Source of the DNA: Magicicada septendecula
Lineage: Eukaryota; Arthropoda; Insecta; Hemiptera; Cicadidae
NCBI GenBank assembly: GCA_034769895.1
Contig: CM068373.1
Coordinates: forward strand, 198,318,134 to 198,382,133
Length of the DNA: 64,000 nucleotides
Direction of reading: 5' to 3'
In this document: positions 1 through 11,044 of the stretch, one piece after another
Layout of the letters: every line of letters begins with the position of its first letter
Position numbering within the stretch: the stretch's first letter is position 1
Notes under the pieces: model-generated
The model's database searches: none
The model's input: the letters and a program-made list of their open reading frames with translations, nothing else
What the model was told of the DNA's origin: nothing
Translations under genes and position numbers: made by a program

Positions 1-181
1 CAATCGTATAATTGTGTGACGCGCTGATATCTAGGACTACTGTGCTTTGTCATCAGTCCATTGTACTCTGAGAGATATCAGTGGAAAACTTCTAGTGAGG
101 TGTTCTGTTGTTGCTGTTGCTGTTGATGATGATGATAATTTACAATATTTCAATGGTATTAATGCATTTTGTGTGTCTTAG

Positions 182-241
182 GCCTGACGACCTTCTGCTG
201 TTTTGTGAAGACTGACGACTATGACGAGTGCATGGTATACG
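182..241 (+). CDS. Internal coding exon of an unidentified host gene (first exon seen in window)
   Basis: The exon is bounded by an acceptor (tgtgtgtcttag, AG at 180-181) and a donor (gtacgt, from 242). Only one frame is open: two bases, 19 codons, one base (phase 1 in, phase 1 out). It reads LTTFCCFVKTDDYDECMVY, rich in Cys and acidic residues. The single base left over joins the next exon at 4409 to make a Gly codon, so the phases agree. The gene must start before position 1. I do not recognise the protein. Support is splice signals plus frame continuity over five exons; there is no homology call. Confidence 0.6.
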
Positions 242-282
242 GTACGTATTGTTAAGTAACTGTTAGCTGTTAAGTAGACAAT

Positions 283-745
283 GTAGCATTAACTAAAACA
301 TTACGAATCTACAAGATGGAAGATTGTGGCGGCCTCAAGGGGAGGCTATCCTAAATACCAACCAACATCTTGTCAATTCGTGGTCAGTAACAATCCTCCC
401 ACCTATTTTTTTATGAAAAGGATTTCAAATTACTCGTTCTAAATATAGAAAAACAATTTTTAAAATTTAAAAATTTTTAAAAGAAAATAAAGTAGCATTT
501 TAAAGTAAAAAAGTAGCATTAACTGAATCTTTACAAATCTACAAGACTGGAAATTGTGCCGGCTGCAGCGGGATGATTCTACGCTGAAACCCAACCAATA
601 TCTTGTCAATTCGTGGCAGTAAAAAATCTTATTTCCCATTTTTCATGTAAAGAATTTCAAAATATTCATTACAAAAATTGGAATACAATTTCTAAAATGT
701 GAATGTTTCTAAAAAAAGATTTTTTAAATAACATTTTAGGCTACA
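283..745 (+). repeat. Two diverged tandem copies of a ~230-bp sequence
   Basis: Copy 1 (from 283) and copy 2 (from 513) both begin gtagcattaact. They share, in order, 'aatctacaaga', 'ccaaccaa', 'tcttgtcaattcgtgg' and 'atttcaaa' blocks with about 230-bp spacing. Similarity fades toward 745. No coding potential is seen. It is probably an old local duplication of intron sequence or of an unknown repeat. Confidence 0.55.
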
Positions 746-1952
746 GTAATTGTCTAATCATCTAAACATAGTAATAAAAGTTTGTAGGCAATACGATTAA
801 ACCATACTAGGTGCGTGTATTCTCGGGGAATTTGATGATCCAGTGTCTTGTTGAAACACTGCTCTTCTTTGTTGGCAGTGGTAGTACGGGGTCAAGGCTT
901 TCTGTCTGCTTAGGAAGGACGGCTTGGTTTGCAGGAAGGATTGTTACCCTATGTTGAGGAAAACTGATTTCCTTGGAAAACTGTTTAGTGGAAACAACCA
1001 TTTGAACAGACCTCAGGCAAGATTAAAGCAAAAGTCTCATCACCTTTAAAAATTTGTAAATGTTTGGTCGATTCCGCAGGAGAAAAGAATCATTGGTCTG
1101 TCAAGATAACAAAATTTATTCTTTAATATCAATTGTGATTGTTAGATCTGTATGTAGATGGTAACAAAAAGCAAAGACCATACGAGTTGCATTGGAACCT
1201 AAAGTACAGAATATAGAATAATAAAATATTTGTTGATGATACAAATTTTAAAGTGTTTACAGTTTACAAATTACTGATTACAGTAAACCGGAAGACTTTG
1301 AGAATGCCTGAAACAACGAAGATGCTAGACATACGATAATTTCTAGACGGTTATTTTATGTGGCTAGTTTATTTTTGCAACAGTTGACGAACGCTTAATT
1401 TTTGTAAGATAACAAAATTATACTACAAAATAAGCAATATAAACAAATTTTTTTTTAAAGATGAACATTGACTACCGTGGTTACGTCAGACCTTGGATCA
1501 TACGAAAATAAAGACAGTAAAAATCAACAATTTTTACATATATTTTAAATATACAGTTTAATCTTGCAACTTATTTTATATGTCTTAGTATTTTATTGCA
1601 ATAGTACTAGTACGTAGATTTTCCTTCTATGTAATCTAGTATGTAAAATATTTTAGTATGTAATGGGATTTTGCTCGTAAATACAGTTTGCAATGAGAAA
1701 CTGAACAACAAATTTGATCGTGATCAATGGCCCATTTTGTGGAACTTTATATTCACAGCGAGGAAATTTGGATCATATAGATTCAAGATACAAAGGATCA
1801 CGTTTTAGCTTTTATAAGATTGTACTTACAAAACCTTTGAAGGTCTTCAATACGGTTGAAACATAACAACGGTCACCTAACACACGGTTCTTTACCACAG
1901 TAATAGTGATCAATCTTTTGGTAATGTGTTTTACATTCCAGAAACAGGAACA

Positions 1953-2010
1953 GAGGCTATTTCCGGAAGAGGGGCGTATAGGTCTATAAGCCCTTTTTCC
2001 AGAAATGCTT
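1953..2010 (+). repeat. Left terminus of the DNA transposon: TIR plus inverted second copy
   Basis: Positions 1953-1981 are the 29-bp TIR. After a 3-bp gap, 1985-2010 is an inverted, degraded copy (tataagccctttttccagaa), so the terminus forms a stem-loop. A comparable doubled end exists on the right (4085-4111 and 4294-4322). Confidence 0.75.
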
Positions 2011-2189
2011 TTAAATTCACCGCCATAGTTCGATGTATAATGTCACAAAATTTCATTTCAATATCTTGACACCAGAGTTCAGGTCAGTCACTTTTCTAAA
2101 CACATGTTCAGAACTTTGTTTTGTGTATGAGGTTATAAGGTGACGAATAGTTGTGTTATTTACTTTGACCTCTGTTTAATAGCTAAAAA

Positions 2190-3928
2190 ATGGAAAGAAA
2201 AGTGAAAAGAAGAAAACAGTACAGTGTAATTAATCATAAAAAAGACGAAATGAAAAAACGAAGGCATAAGGGTGAAACATTTATTAATACTAGTGGTAGA
2301 GAAATTCAATCAAAACAATACAATGATGTGAATGACTGCTGCCTTGAAAAGTGTTATCTGAAGTTTACAAGTAAACAGAAAAAAGAACTTTTTGCTATAT
2401 TTTATGGAGACCAGGGAAAGGAGCTGCAAGATTCATTTTTGGCTAGTTGTATTCAGATTTCAGAACCCAGTGAGCGATGTAACCCAGTACAGTGAATTCA
2501 ACAACTAGTAGAGAACACAAATGGGTATACTTTTTAAGTTATGCAGGACAGAAAAAAAAGGTATGTCGTGCTTTTGTTTTAAAACTATATCAAATTACTG
2601 AAAAAAGAGTGAGAATCATCCAACAAAATGTATTGTCAAATGAAGCATTTGAGGAAAGAAGGGGAACACATTTTAATCGACCTCATAAAATTGACACCGG
2701 TATATTTCAGATGATCAAAGAACATTTGAACACAATACCACACAGACAAAGCCATTATTGTGGTCACAAGTCTAACGTGAATTATTTTGATAATCCAAAT
2801 TAAAGTCCAAACATTTTATATAACCTTTTTTCGGAATATTTTTACCAAAAATACAATAAACAATTGAAAATGAGCTATGTAACCTACTTCAAATATTTCA
2901 AAGAACATTGCCATTTTGGGTTCAAACAGCCCAAAACTGACATTTGTGATTATTGCACGTCTACTAAAAGAAAACTCGACATAAATCCTAATGATTCTTG
3001 CAAACTAGCTTATGCGATTCATAATAAAAAGGTCTTGCGCTATACAGACTTGAGAAAAAATGTTATCAATAAGGGAAAGACTGATCCTGCGTATCTTGTT
3101 GTCGAGTTTGACTACTCTCAAAATTTTCCTGTTCCTAAACTGAACGTTACACGACAATTTTATAAACGCCTCTTATGGCTTTATGCATTTAATGTTCACT
3201 TCCACAATGATGGCAGCTCAAATTTCTATTGTTTTATGGAAATGGAAGCTAAAAATGATTCAAACTCAGTTGCTTCATTTCTACATCATGCTATAGAAAG
3301 ATAATTGAAAGAACTTCCAAATGTGAAATATGTGATTTTGCTTTCTGATGCCTGTGGAGGACAAAATAAAAATATTTCCATTGTATCATTCTGTTCATGG
3401 TTGCCTAGAGTTTACAATGTGGAAGTACTACACCTTTTTCCTGTTCGTGGTCATAGTTTTGGTCAATGTGACCGGAACTTTGGGCTTCTTAGAAAAAAAA
3501 TTAAAAACATAGAAACTATGACTACAGCAAAACCTTATTTAACTGCTATGGTGGAATGCAGAGAGCATCCTTCTCCATTTTTTGTTCTGATGGATAGAAA
3601 TATTATTAAAGACTGGAAAGAAGCACTTAAGCCTTTAATAAATAATAAGCCTGTATCTAAAGGGAGTCCGTTTAAAATCCAAAAGTATTGTATGTTGAAA
3701 TATAAAGAAGATGGTACTGTACTTGCGTCACCAACTTATAGTACAGCCTACATACCTTTCCGCATTTGGATGAAAAGTAACACGGTTACAAGTTTAAAAG
3801 AAATTCAACCAAAACAAGTAAACTACACTTCACTTTCTCCACAAAAAGAAAAAGATGTGAGGGAATTGTTTCAATTCATGGATGGTGAAAGTGCGTCATG
3901 GCTACAAAACATGTTAGATAATAGTTAG
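2190..3928 (+). pseudogene. Transposase pseudogene, 'DACGGQNKN' insect family
   Basis: The conceptual product starts at ATG 2190 with a Lys/Arg-rich N-terminus containing a C-x4-C pair, then a region with HKWVYFL and VCRAF followed by RRGTHFNRP and SHYCGHKSN. After that come CDYC (2940s), VVEFDYSQNFPVP, LSDACGGQNKN (about 3340-3375) and FPVRGHSFGQCDRNFG. This order matches an abundant insect transposase-like family. The DYSQN and DACGGQNKN aspartates are plausible catalytic residues; that is inference. The gene is broken by a frame change near 2480-2495, an in-frame TAA at 2801-2803 and an in-frame TAA at 3302-3304. The last two segments otherwise share one frame. It ends at TAG 3926-3928, inside the TIRs. 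It cannot encode a full-length enzyme. Confidence 0.8.
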
Positions 3929-4084
3929 AAAATTAATGACCATGATGAAAATTTTTTAATAATATCTTCAGTAATTATTGAAGATAATTATTATTCTTTA
4001 TCTCTGAATATTTAACAAATATTTCTAATAAAAGTTTTGTATTATTTTTATTGTTTCTGTTATTACAAAACCCTCACTGAAAAT

Positions 4085-4322
4085 GAATTTCCGGAAAAAG
4101 GGCGTATGCAGTCCTATTTTAAAATGCTTTTTATATAATGATATAAAAATTAACATTATTTGATAAAAGTATTTTATAAAAATATCATTAAATTAATTGC
4201 TTACACAAGCTTCTGAACCATACAATCGCGTTATATTATTTCATAATAAAATTGATACTTTCTGACTGTGATTTCTCAATTTATTAAATTGCACTATACG
4301 CCCTTCTTCCGGAAATGGCCTC
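4085..4322 (-). repeat. Right terminus of the DNA transposon: subterminal copy plus TIR
   Basis: Positions 4085-4111 carry the motif in the left-TIR orientation (aatttccggaaaaagggcgt). Positions 4294-4322 are the true right TIR in inverse orientation. About 180 bp of AT-rich sequence lies between them. Confidence 0.72.
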
Positions 4323-4408
4323 CTTGATTTAGCACACGTTCTAAACACAGTTAAAAGAATTGTACTATTTGGAGAGTACCGATTGCATAATGTTGATATT
4401 GTTTACAG

Positions 4409-4510
4409 GGGGTCCGCCCAGTGACGAAGCTGATAAGAAGAAAAAGAAGCAGCAAGAAGGTAGTAAAGTCTCGGTAAAGGAACGGCCCTTTGTGGAAGAA
4501 AACGCTTGTA
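4409..4510 (+). CDS. Internal coding exon of the unidentified host gene, Lys-rich
   Basis: Acceptor gtttacag ends at 4408 and donor gtaagt begins at 4511. The only open frame is two bases, 33 codons, one base, so it is phase-compatible with the exon at 182-241. It reads GPPSDEADKKKKKQQEG, then SKVSVKERPFVEENAC. The five-Lys run and acidic flanks suggest a soluble, probably cytoplasmic, linker rather than a membrane segment. An in-phase alternative donor (gtagta, 3 bp upstream) would drop one residue. Product unknown. Confidence 0.62.
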
Positions 4511-5299
4511 GTAAGTTAACAAAATGATTTATTTCCATATATTACTTATATTATTGTATAATTTATAGCTTACTAAAGGGGGATTCGCATCTGTAAAGTG
4601 TTTTACGAAAGTGTGCCAGAAACCGTCAGTGAAGCATTCGATATGTAAAAGCAAGAAGAATATAAACAAAGAAACAGTCACAACCAAACCAACAGGCAAT
4701 ATCCTCGACTGACTGTAACTCTTGGCAAATGCATAAGCAAAGTTGGTTCTCTTTTCTCTTGGTTGGCTGACTGTACGTACACCATGTTTCAGATTATGAG
4801 AACATAATTGTAGGGGTAAAGGTTGACAAAGTACGGAAGAAGAGAGTTTAGTGGCGAATAAATAAAAGCTGATTCTAAATATAAATGTTAGCAGGGTAAA
4901 GTACTTAACAGAAATAACTAGTAGACGTAAAATTTAAAGACAGAAAATTAATGATCAAATAACGAGAATTAATGAAGACGAAAAATCATAAATTATCAAA
5001 TAATTATTAACTGCTTGGTGCGATTAATAAGTTTAAACGATATGAATGTCTTAAACATACGTGAGAATAGAAAAATAATTGAAAGTGTACTTTATTTTAT
5101 ACGGGATACTACCAAGCAAATGGATGAAAGTTAAAACTATGTTCACGACGCTTGAACAAGTGTAGAAAGTTTTGTAACACTCGGACAAAAAGAATAAGGA
5201 AGAGAGGACGTAGAAATTGAATAAACGCAAGGGAAACGATGCAATTGCTATTAAAAAAAGTATAATATATTAAGGACTGAATAGTATAATAAACTCTTC

Positions 5300-5660
5300 A
5301 GGTACCTATCTTTGGTCTTCGTCATTTCTCACTTTGGCATTGTAGTTCCCTACAATCAGCAGCATATCATACCTGCTGGTGAAACTGCAAAACATCATCA
5401 AGTTTGCTTTGGTAATCTCTTTCTCTGTCACCTCCTTCTTCTCCGTTTAAGCATAAACTGATAATATTATTATATTCCTTAATCTCCCTTTCACTTTCAT
5501 TTTACGTATTCTGTCATTTATTGTTTCATACTCTATAAGGCTGTATATTTTATCATGAAAACTGCTGTTGTCATGAAATCTGTACCAAAGAATTCTGTTC
5601 GTTGTTTTAGTTCACTAAATATCACGTTATAATCTGTTTTATCGTTTATTCCACGGACCC
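5300..5660 (-). pseudogene. LINE endonuclease-domain remnant
   Basis: Read on minus, the sequence gives an AP-endonuclease-like series: ETINDRIRKMKVKGRLRN, IIILSVYA followed by a stop, then after further decay DMLLIVGNYNAKVRNDEDQR. This corresponds to the conserved '(V)YAPT' and 'GDFNAK(V/I)G' blocks of insect non-LTR retrotransposon endonucleases. Stops and frameshifts break it, and no RT domain follows on the left. It is a 5'- and 3'-truncated fossil within the host intron. Confidence 0.72.
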
Positions 5661-5947
5661 GGCCAACGTATTTTTTGAATAGCCAATGTATCGATACTTA
5701 ACCTCATCATCATTTCACCAGCCAGTTCCTGCATCTTCTCCGACTTAGCACAATGGTACCGAGATTTCAGCACTACCAGGTTTAGCCATAACGTCACGCC
5801 ATATTGGCTACAATTAGTTAGACAAAACTATACATACGACTTAAATTTTTGTAACTCCCAAGCTGAATAAAATTATTTTCAAAACTATTTCTTAAAAAGA
5901 AATTAGGCCGTGGTCGGTTTCTGTTAATCGACATCTTGTCGGCAACG

Positions 5948-5978
5948 TTTCGATCGCCCTCTCGGGGATCTTCTTCAG
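5948..5978 (-). ncRNA. Hammerhead-ribozyme-like core
   Basis: On minus: CTGAAGA (5978-5972), a stem with loop GAGA flanked by CCC/GGG and GATC/GATC (5971-5952), then GAAA (5951-5948). This fits the hammerhead core CUGANGA, stem II, GAAA. Stems I and III are not clearly resolved. Activity is unproven. Confidence 0.35.
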
Positions 5979-6479
5979 GTCACCAAAAAGCGACAGAGTG
6001 TACAAAAAGAGTAGCGGCAGATGTTCGCTGAATTAAATTGGATACTGTTACTAAATTGTATGTTTATGAATTGATAAAGTAATGGTATTGATTGTAAATT
6101 AATAATTCCTACGTTTATGACTTAAAAAGATTAATATGCTTGATAGTTAAATATAGCTACCGAACTTCCTGCAACATCGTATTCGATGTTCAAAACGAAT
6201 ATCTCTTAGAAAATTTACGAATTTCTAACAGAACGTTTTGAAATTCATGTTTCCCGTATCCAAGCCAGAATCGATTTAATAATTGTATTACTTTATTTCA
6301 GTTCCGTCTTGTGAATTCTAATAGCTACATAACACATTCGATGGGAGCTCGTCAATCATTAAGATTTATTATCAATAAATTAAGTCCAACACAAACCAAT
6401 AAAAACAAAATTTCGGAAACGTGTACTTAGTAATTATCAATTTTAATGTTTTACGACCTCTTATGAAAGATATACGTGT

Positions 6480-6504
6480 GTGATGATGGAACGATGTTCC
6501 GAAA
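6480..6504 (+). ncRNA. Degenerate hammerhead-like core
   Basis: GTGATGA (6480-6486), stem GGAA/TTCC (6488-6491 with 6497-6500), then GAAA (6501-6504). The first core base is G instead of C. The topology repeats that at 5948-5978 and 29165-29200. It is probably inactive. Confidence 0.28.
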
Positions 6505-7330
6505 CATCGCATCATATAGCTACTAGAAGTCACAAGACGGAACTGAAACGAGATAATATAATAATAATTAGAACGTTTTGCTTACCTAAACAGTTGTTTA
6601 TGTGTTGGTACAATATATTGACTTTTTTTGGAAATACGCACAAAATGTTAATCTAGCTTTCAATATAAACCGCACAAATGTAAGTGAAAAAAAAGGAATG
6701 TGAAGTTTATATTTAAATGTAAAATTTAAGAATAGAGAATAAGGTGCATAGGCATTAAATGATATACAGTTATGTGACAGAGAAAAAACATAAAATAAAA
6801 TTTTGAAACCATATGTGAGGAAACTCAGAAGGGAAAAGCTAAGAAGAATGAGAAAAAGAGTGGATAATAAGAAGCTCCGATAAGATGCATCAAATGGAAA
6901 CGAATTTAGGAGACTAAATGATACGAAAAGAAAATATAAATTACAAATTACGATAATCAGTAGAAATGTTGATCTATTTTTTTTCTGTTAACAACTGTGT
7001 CTTCATAATATGAAATGAGTTGTAAACTATTACCGTGTAAAAGCCTTGAGATTAAATAACCAAAATACTGAAGGTTTGCTGTCTTCTACGTAACCATAAA
7101 CTAGTTCAAATTTGTGTATTGCAATAAAACAATACGTTTTGTGAACACAAAATTCTTTGTTGTTTGTAAAGTTGCAGACCCAAATAATATGACAACAACA
7201 AACAACTCTATGACTGTTATCACGCTGGCAGACAGAGTCTGTTGTACTATGGTAGTGACTTATTAAGTCTATATATAAATAACATAATTCATTTTAATTA
7301 ATTTTTTCTGTAAACAGCGTATTGCTACAG

Positions 7331-7413
7331 TTAACTGGTCATTTATATTTTCTAGCCGATCTCGTGCTCCACACCCCACCACCCCACCACCCTACCACTT
7401 CTTGGGAATGGAG
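7331..7413 (+). CDS. Internal coding exon of the unidentified host gene, Pro-rich
   Basis: Donor gtaagt begins at 7414. Two acceptors are available: gctacag ending at 7330 and ttttctag ending at 7355. Only the upstream one keeps the reading frame from the exon at 4409-4510 through to 13075-13170. It gives A|TT then NWSFIFSSRSRAPHPTTPPP and YHFLGME, leaving phase 0. Using 7356 would lead to a stop (TAG) within the next exon. The segment is Ser/Arg- then Pro-rich and looks like a linker. The start choice rests purely on phase. Confidence 0.5.
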
Positions 7414-8989
7414 GTAAGTTTCAGTATTTTATTTATTCAATAATATAGGCCTATGAATATGGCTTTGTATATTGACACTAGCTGTACTGTTGGTGTGCTA
7501 ATGTTAGAGAATGTGTAATGTAGGCACAAGTTAAGTTTCTCAACTGGCATGCTTTCGTTTGTTGTTTAAGAATAAAATTATGGAATTTTTTTATATGATG
7601 TAATCAAACTAATTACTTTTTTTATTTTCATAAAAAAAATAATCTTTATTAACAATATGTATCTTTATATAAGTATTTCATTCAACGTAACGAATCTGAC
7701 TTTTTCCTTATTCCTAATGAGTACATTGTTGATTAAAAAACTTTTGCACTATTCATTTCAACCTCCAAAACTGTTATTTGTTTGGAGAAACATCTCCTGT
7801 CAGTTGTGTGCTGATTTACGCACTTCCTGTCATGAGACTAAAAACGAACTGTCTTTCAGCAGCTAACCTTCTCAAGTTGAAAGTTATACAAAACTGTTCA
7901 CCAGTATGTCTCTACATTTCCTGCAGAGTCATCGTGTTAGACAAATCAAAAGCATTCCAGTAATCAACATGTGTTAACACAGACGTTTGAGAGTTTATTT
8001 ATTGTCTGTAAATAATATGAGAGTAGGCTATACTGTGGTAATTTAACTTAAACTGTGCATGATCTTTTGGCGGTTCCCTCAGCCTCAAAATTTGTAAAGA
8101 CTTTTTATTGAGAATAAGCGTCAAAATGTGTCCATGTTACTTCTAATTGCTTATCCCACATTGCAACTGTATAATAAATTTTCATATAAATATTTAGACA
8201 TATCTAGTTTCAGGACACATTTATTAAAATTATCATCAATATTTATAAATTTCGCTATTAGTTAATTCCGCATTGTGATATTACTAGGGATTGTCACATA
8301 TCTTTCAGTAAACTTGCCTTTTCGCTCTCACGGCGGTATCTCAACAGAGACACATTTGTGCGTTGAATGGCTGTTATAGTTACTGTCTACCTGTTTCAGT
8401 TTTTATACAGCTATTTATAGACGTTTTACAACTTTAACTTCACAGTCAACTTCTGTTCACATTCAATTTCTAGTTTGTTTTAAGTTTTCTGTCTTGGTTA
8501 ATATCATTTTATGTATGTAACATCGGAATTTCGTAGTTTTCGTGCTTCTATTATTTTTACAAAGTCTGTCCTATTACGATATTACAAAATTAAATTTTGT
8601 ATATAAGCAGTTGCGTGTACTTTTCTAAGCCCAATATTGTTGTTCCAGCACTTTCATCGATAATATTTCTCATATTTGACTGTCCCCATTACATCAGTTA
8701 CATCTTTGTGATGACAGATTTGTTTCACTGTTATAATTTGTCGCTTTTCAACTATAGATGAAATCGCGTCAATGGTTTTAAGTATGCAGCATCAGTAACT
8801 GAAATGCTTCAAAACATGTAAGCGTAATAACGGTTTATTGAGTTAGCAATAATTCGGTTTCAGATACCGTTTCTTGTGTAGTTTAGTGGCAAATGTGACG
8901 CAAATGAAATTCATATAAAGCTTCATTATGAAGTAGTCTCATACAACTACACCATTTGAATACTGTAATCAATAAATGTGTGCGCATAA

Positions 8990-9039
<50 letters not shown>
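8990..9039 (+). repeat. (TA)n(TG)n microsatellite
   Basis: About 11 TA units are followed directly by about 14 TG units. Pure dinucleotide runs in intron sequence. Confidence 0.95.
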
Positions 9040-9041
<2 letters not shown>

Positions 9042-9059
9042 AAACCAATGGATTCCGTT

Positions 9060-9270
9060 GGCTTCTGTATAACTGTTACGAAAGTTACATTGTTGCGTGT
9101 AATCCCATCCTTCTAATATATGCCAAAACAAATTTCTCAAATCAAAGGCTTTCTCAAAGTCAACGATATGCTTAATTTCCTTTTATTCCCGTAATTTCCT
9201 TTGTCTCTTGTAACAACTTACTTTTCTTTATTTATCTCATTGATACTACACAAACTCAACTGGTACTGAC
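9060..9270 (-). pseudogene. Short LINE reverse-transcriptase fragment
   Basis: On minus the sequence reads EIKHIVDFEKAFD followed by LRNLFWHILEGWDY. This matches the 'FVDYEKAFDxVxxxxLWxxL' block of LINE reverse transcriptases and closely resembles the copy at 11.9 kb. Only this block survives. Confidence 0.65.
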
Positions 9271-9481
9271 CACAGCGTCACAATTTTCGCTTATTAATAC
9301 TTCTTAAACAACGAGACCTATGTTTGTTTTATTGAACGCTAAACGTGGTTATGGAAACTCCAGGAGATGTGCCAACATTCTTAGACTACACACTTGTAAG
9401 TGGTATTCAATTGACATTTTATATATATTATATTCAGGTTACTTCTGTTATACTCTGTTAACTAAATGTGAGCTTTCGTTG

Positions 9482-9484
<3 letters not shown>

Positions 9485-9512
<28 letters not shown>
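9485..9512 (+). repeat. (TA)n microsatellite
   Basis: A pure TA run of about 28 bp, 65 bp before a long (GA)n tract. Confidence 0.93.
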
Positions 9513-9572
9513 CACTTGCAAACATGTACATTATTAGATGAGTACTGTCATCGGTTTGTGTTTGTGTCTATG

Positions 9573-9683
<111 letters not shown>

Positions 9684-11044
9684 TGTGTGTGCGCGTGCGT
9701 ACACGTACTTAATAAGAGAAAAATAAATTTCTTGAGTGTGGCTATCTGCAAACATAACTTTTTAAAAGAGAGAATCAAACTTATAAAAGGAACTAGTTTC
9801 CAGATATCCACTAAAGACATTCTCTTGAAACCCAGACCCCGGATAGACATGCTAAACCCAAGGACTTCGCTGAGAATTAACTGCGTATTTAACATCTTCA
9901 AAAGTATTGCTACCCGTTTTTTCCTACTATTTGTCAAAACCCCTTAATTTTTCTATCTACTTTACTTATATATGAGTTCATCGATTTTTTGTACTTCTAT
10001 GTTAAATTTCCGAGCGTGATGTGTGCTTGTAAGGGAAGCAAACATAAAGAACGGGGAGAGTCAGGAATGTTGTATACCGCAGTTGTCGTAAATTGGGATT
10101 TGTACAATGGAAGAACAATACAGAAGTATAGTAGAAGGTAATTTGTATAATGGCATTACAGTTACCGGAGAAAAAGTGACGAATTCACATTCTACTACTG
10201 GCCTACTGGTGATGTTGCTTTTTCGGCATGAAATGAGAAGGAATTTGAAGAGCCAGTGAATCGTAAGAGTAGGATATCAATGGTAGGTTTCTTATGAAGT
10301 GAAAGTTACTAAAGGTAAAATTAATATTATTAAGTTTATAAAGCGTCTAGGAAAAATTAAGTGAATATTAAAATAGGAAAAGAAAATTGCAAGTGATGAC
10401 TGGTACGTAAGGAGAAAATCTTAAAAACAGAAAAAGCGACGAAGTTTTAAAAGAAAGCGTTATACAAGAGAAGTTTTTTTTACTGGAGAACATTTATTTA
10501 AAATGTATTGCAAGTCTATTTAAATATTAGTAAACTTTTGTTTGAATTTACGTGTACAAACTGTAGCCTTTTATGACTGAGGTGCAGAGAGAATTTGGAA
10601 TACCAAAGAGCATGGTGGTTATTGCTTTAAAAATGTGGTGCTGCATAAAAGAGATGTGAATATTGTAGAACAGAGTGAATAATGAGAATAGTTTGCGCTG
10701 CGATGGAGAGAGAAAACGTTTATCAGGAGGAGGGATTATGACATATTCCAACACACCTGAGATCGTTTACTACACTGGTGTAGGATGCGACGAATGGACA
10801 TCGCGTTAGCAAGGAACGTTTACCGCGTGCACACAGTAAACGTAACAAATCCTGTCAATGTTTTCTCTACCAGATCGTATAATTTACGTGCAGGACTGGG
10901 ACACCTTCATGTAGTAGCCACTTCTGCCATCAGTATCCGATTTCTTACCAATGTTTTCCTAGTTTTATCCACAATTCCTTCTTTCCAGTGCCCCTTTTAA
11001 AACTGTTGAATATGTATATATTAAGTTCTATTCAATTAATTCAT

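Larger units (their letters stand above)
1953..4322 (+). mobile_element. Decayed cut-and-paste DNA transposon with 29-bp terminal inverted repeats
   Basis: The left terminus (1953-1981) and the reverse complement of the right terminus (4294-4322) match at 27 of 29 positions around the core ATTTCCGGAAGA. Each end also carries a second, more diverged copy of the terminal motif: an inverted one at 1985-2010 and another at 4085-4111. Both ends can therefore fold into hairpins. Between them lies a broken transposase (2190-3928) on the same strand. I see no clear target-site duplication (left flank ggaaca, right flank cttgat). The transposase belongs to the insect group carrying a D-A-C-G-G-Q-N-K-N motif; the superfamily (Sola-like or another) is not certain. 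The element sits in a host intron. Confidence 0.8.
242..4408 (+). other. Intron of the host gene, with a repeat pair and a DNA transposon
   Basis: This is an AT-rich 4.17-kb intron running from donor gtacgt at 242 to acceptor gtttacag at 4401-4408. It contains a diverged direct repeat (283-745) and a 2.37-kb DNA transposon (1953-4322). I see nothing else recognisable at 746-1952. The small ORF at 807-1001 on minus has no supporting features. Confidence 0.55.
5900..6570. repeat. Hairpin repeat region, possibly Penelope-like element ends
   Basis: Two structures are visible. At 5920-6000 the minus strand contains a CCTGAAGA block, a stem-loop around cccGAGAggg and then CGATCGAAACG. At about 6275-6350 and 6490-6570 there is an inverted repeat with roughly 70-bp arms sharing 'cagttccgtcttgtga' against 'tcacaagacggaactg'. 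The motif style (stem-loop followed by CGAAAC) matches the palindromic Penelope-like ends at 28.4-29.2 kb, so the same class is suspected. No coding region is left here. Confidence 0.45.
4511..7330 (+). other. Intron with LINE fragment and hairpin repeats
   Basis: This 2.8-kb intron holds a minus-strand LINE endonuclease remnant (about 5300-5660) and a hairpin-rich repeat area (5900-6570). Sequence at 4511-5290 and 6571-7330 is AT-rich and shows no gene or repeat I can name. Confidence 0.5.

Noticed and set aside
8883..9140. 85-codon minus ORF across the (TA)n(TG)n tract
   Set aside because: Only its first part is real LINE remnant; the His-Thr and Ile-Tyr repeats come from the microsatellite.
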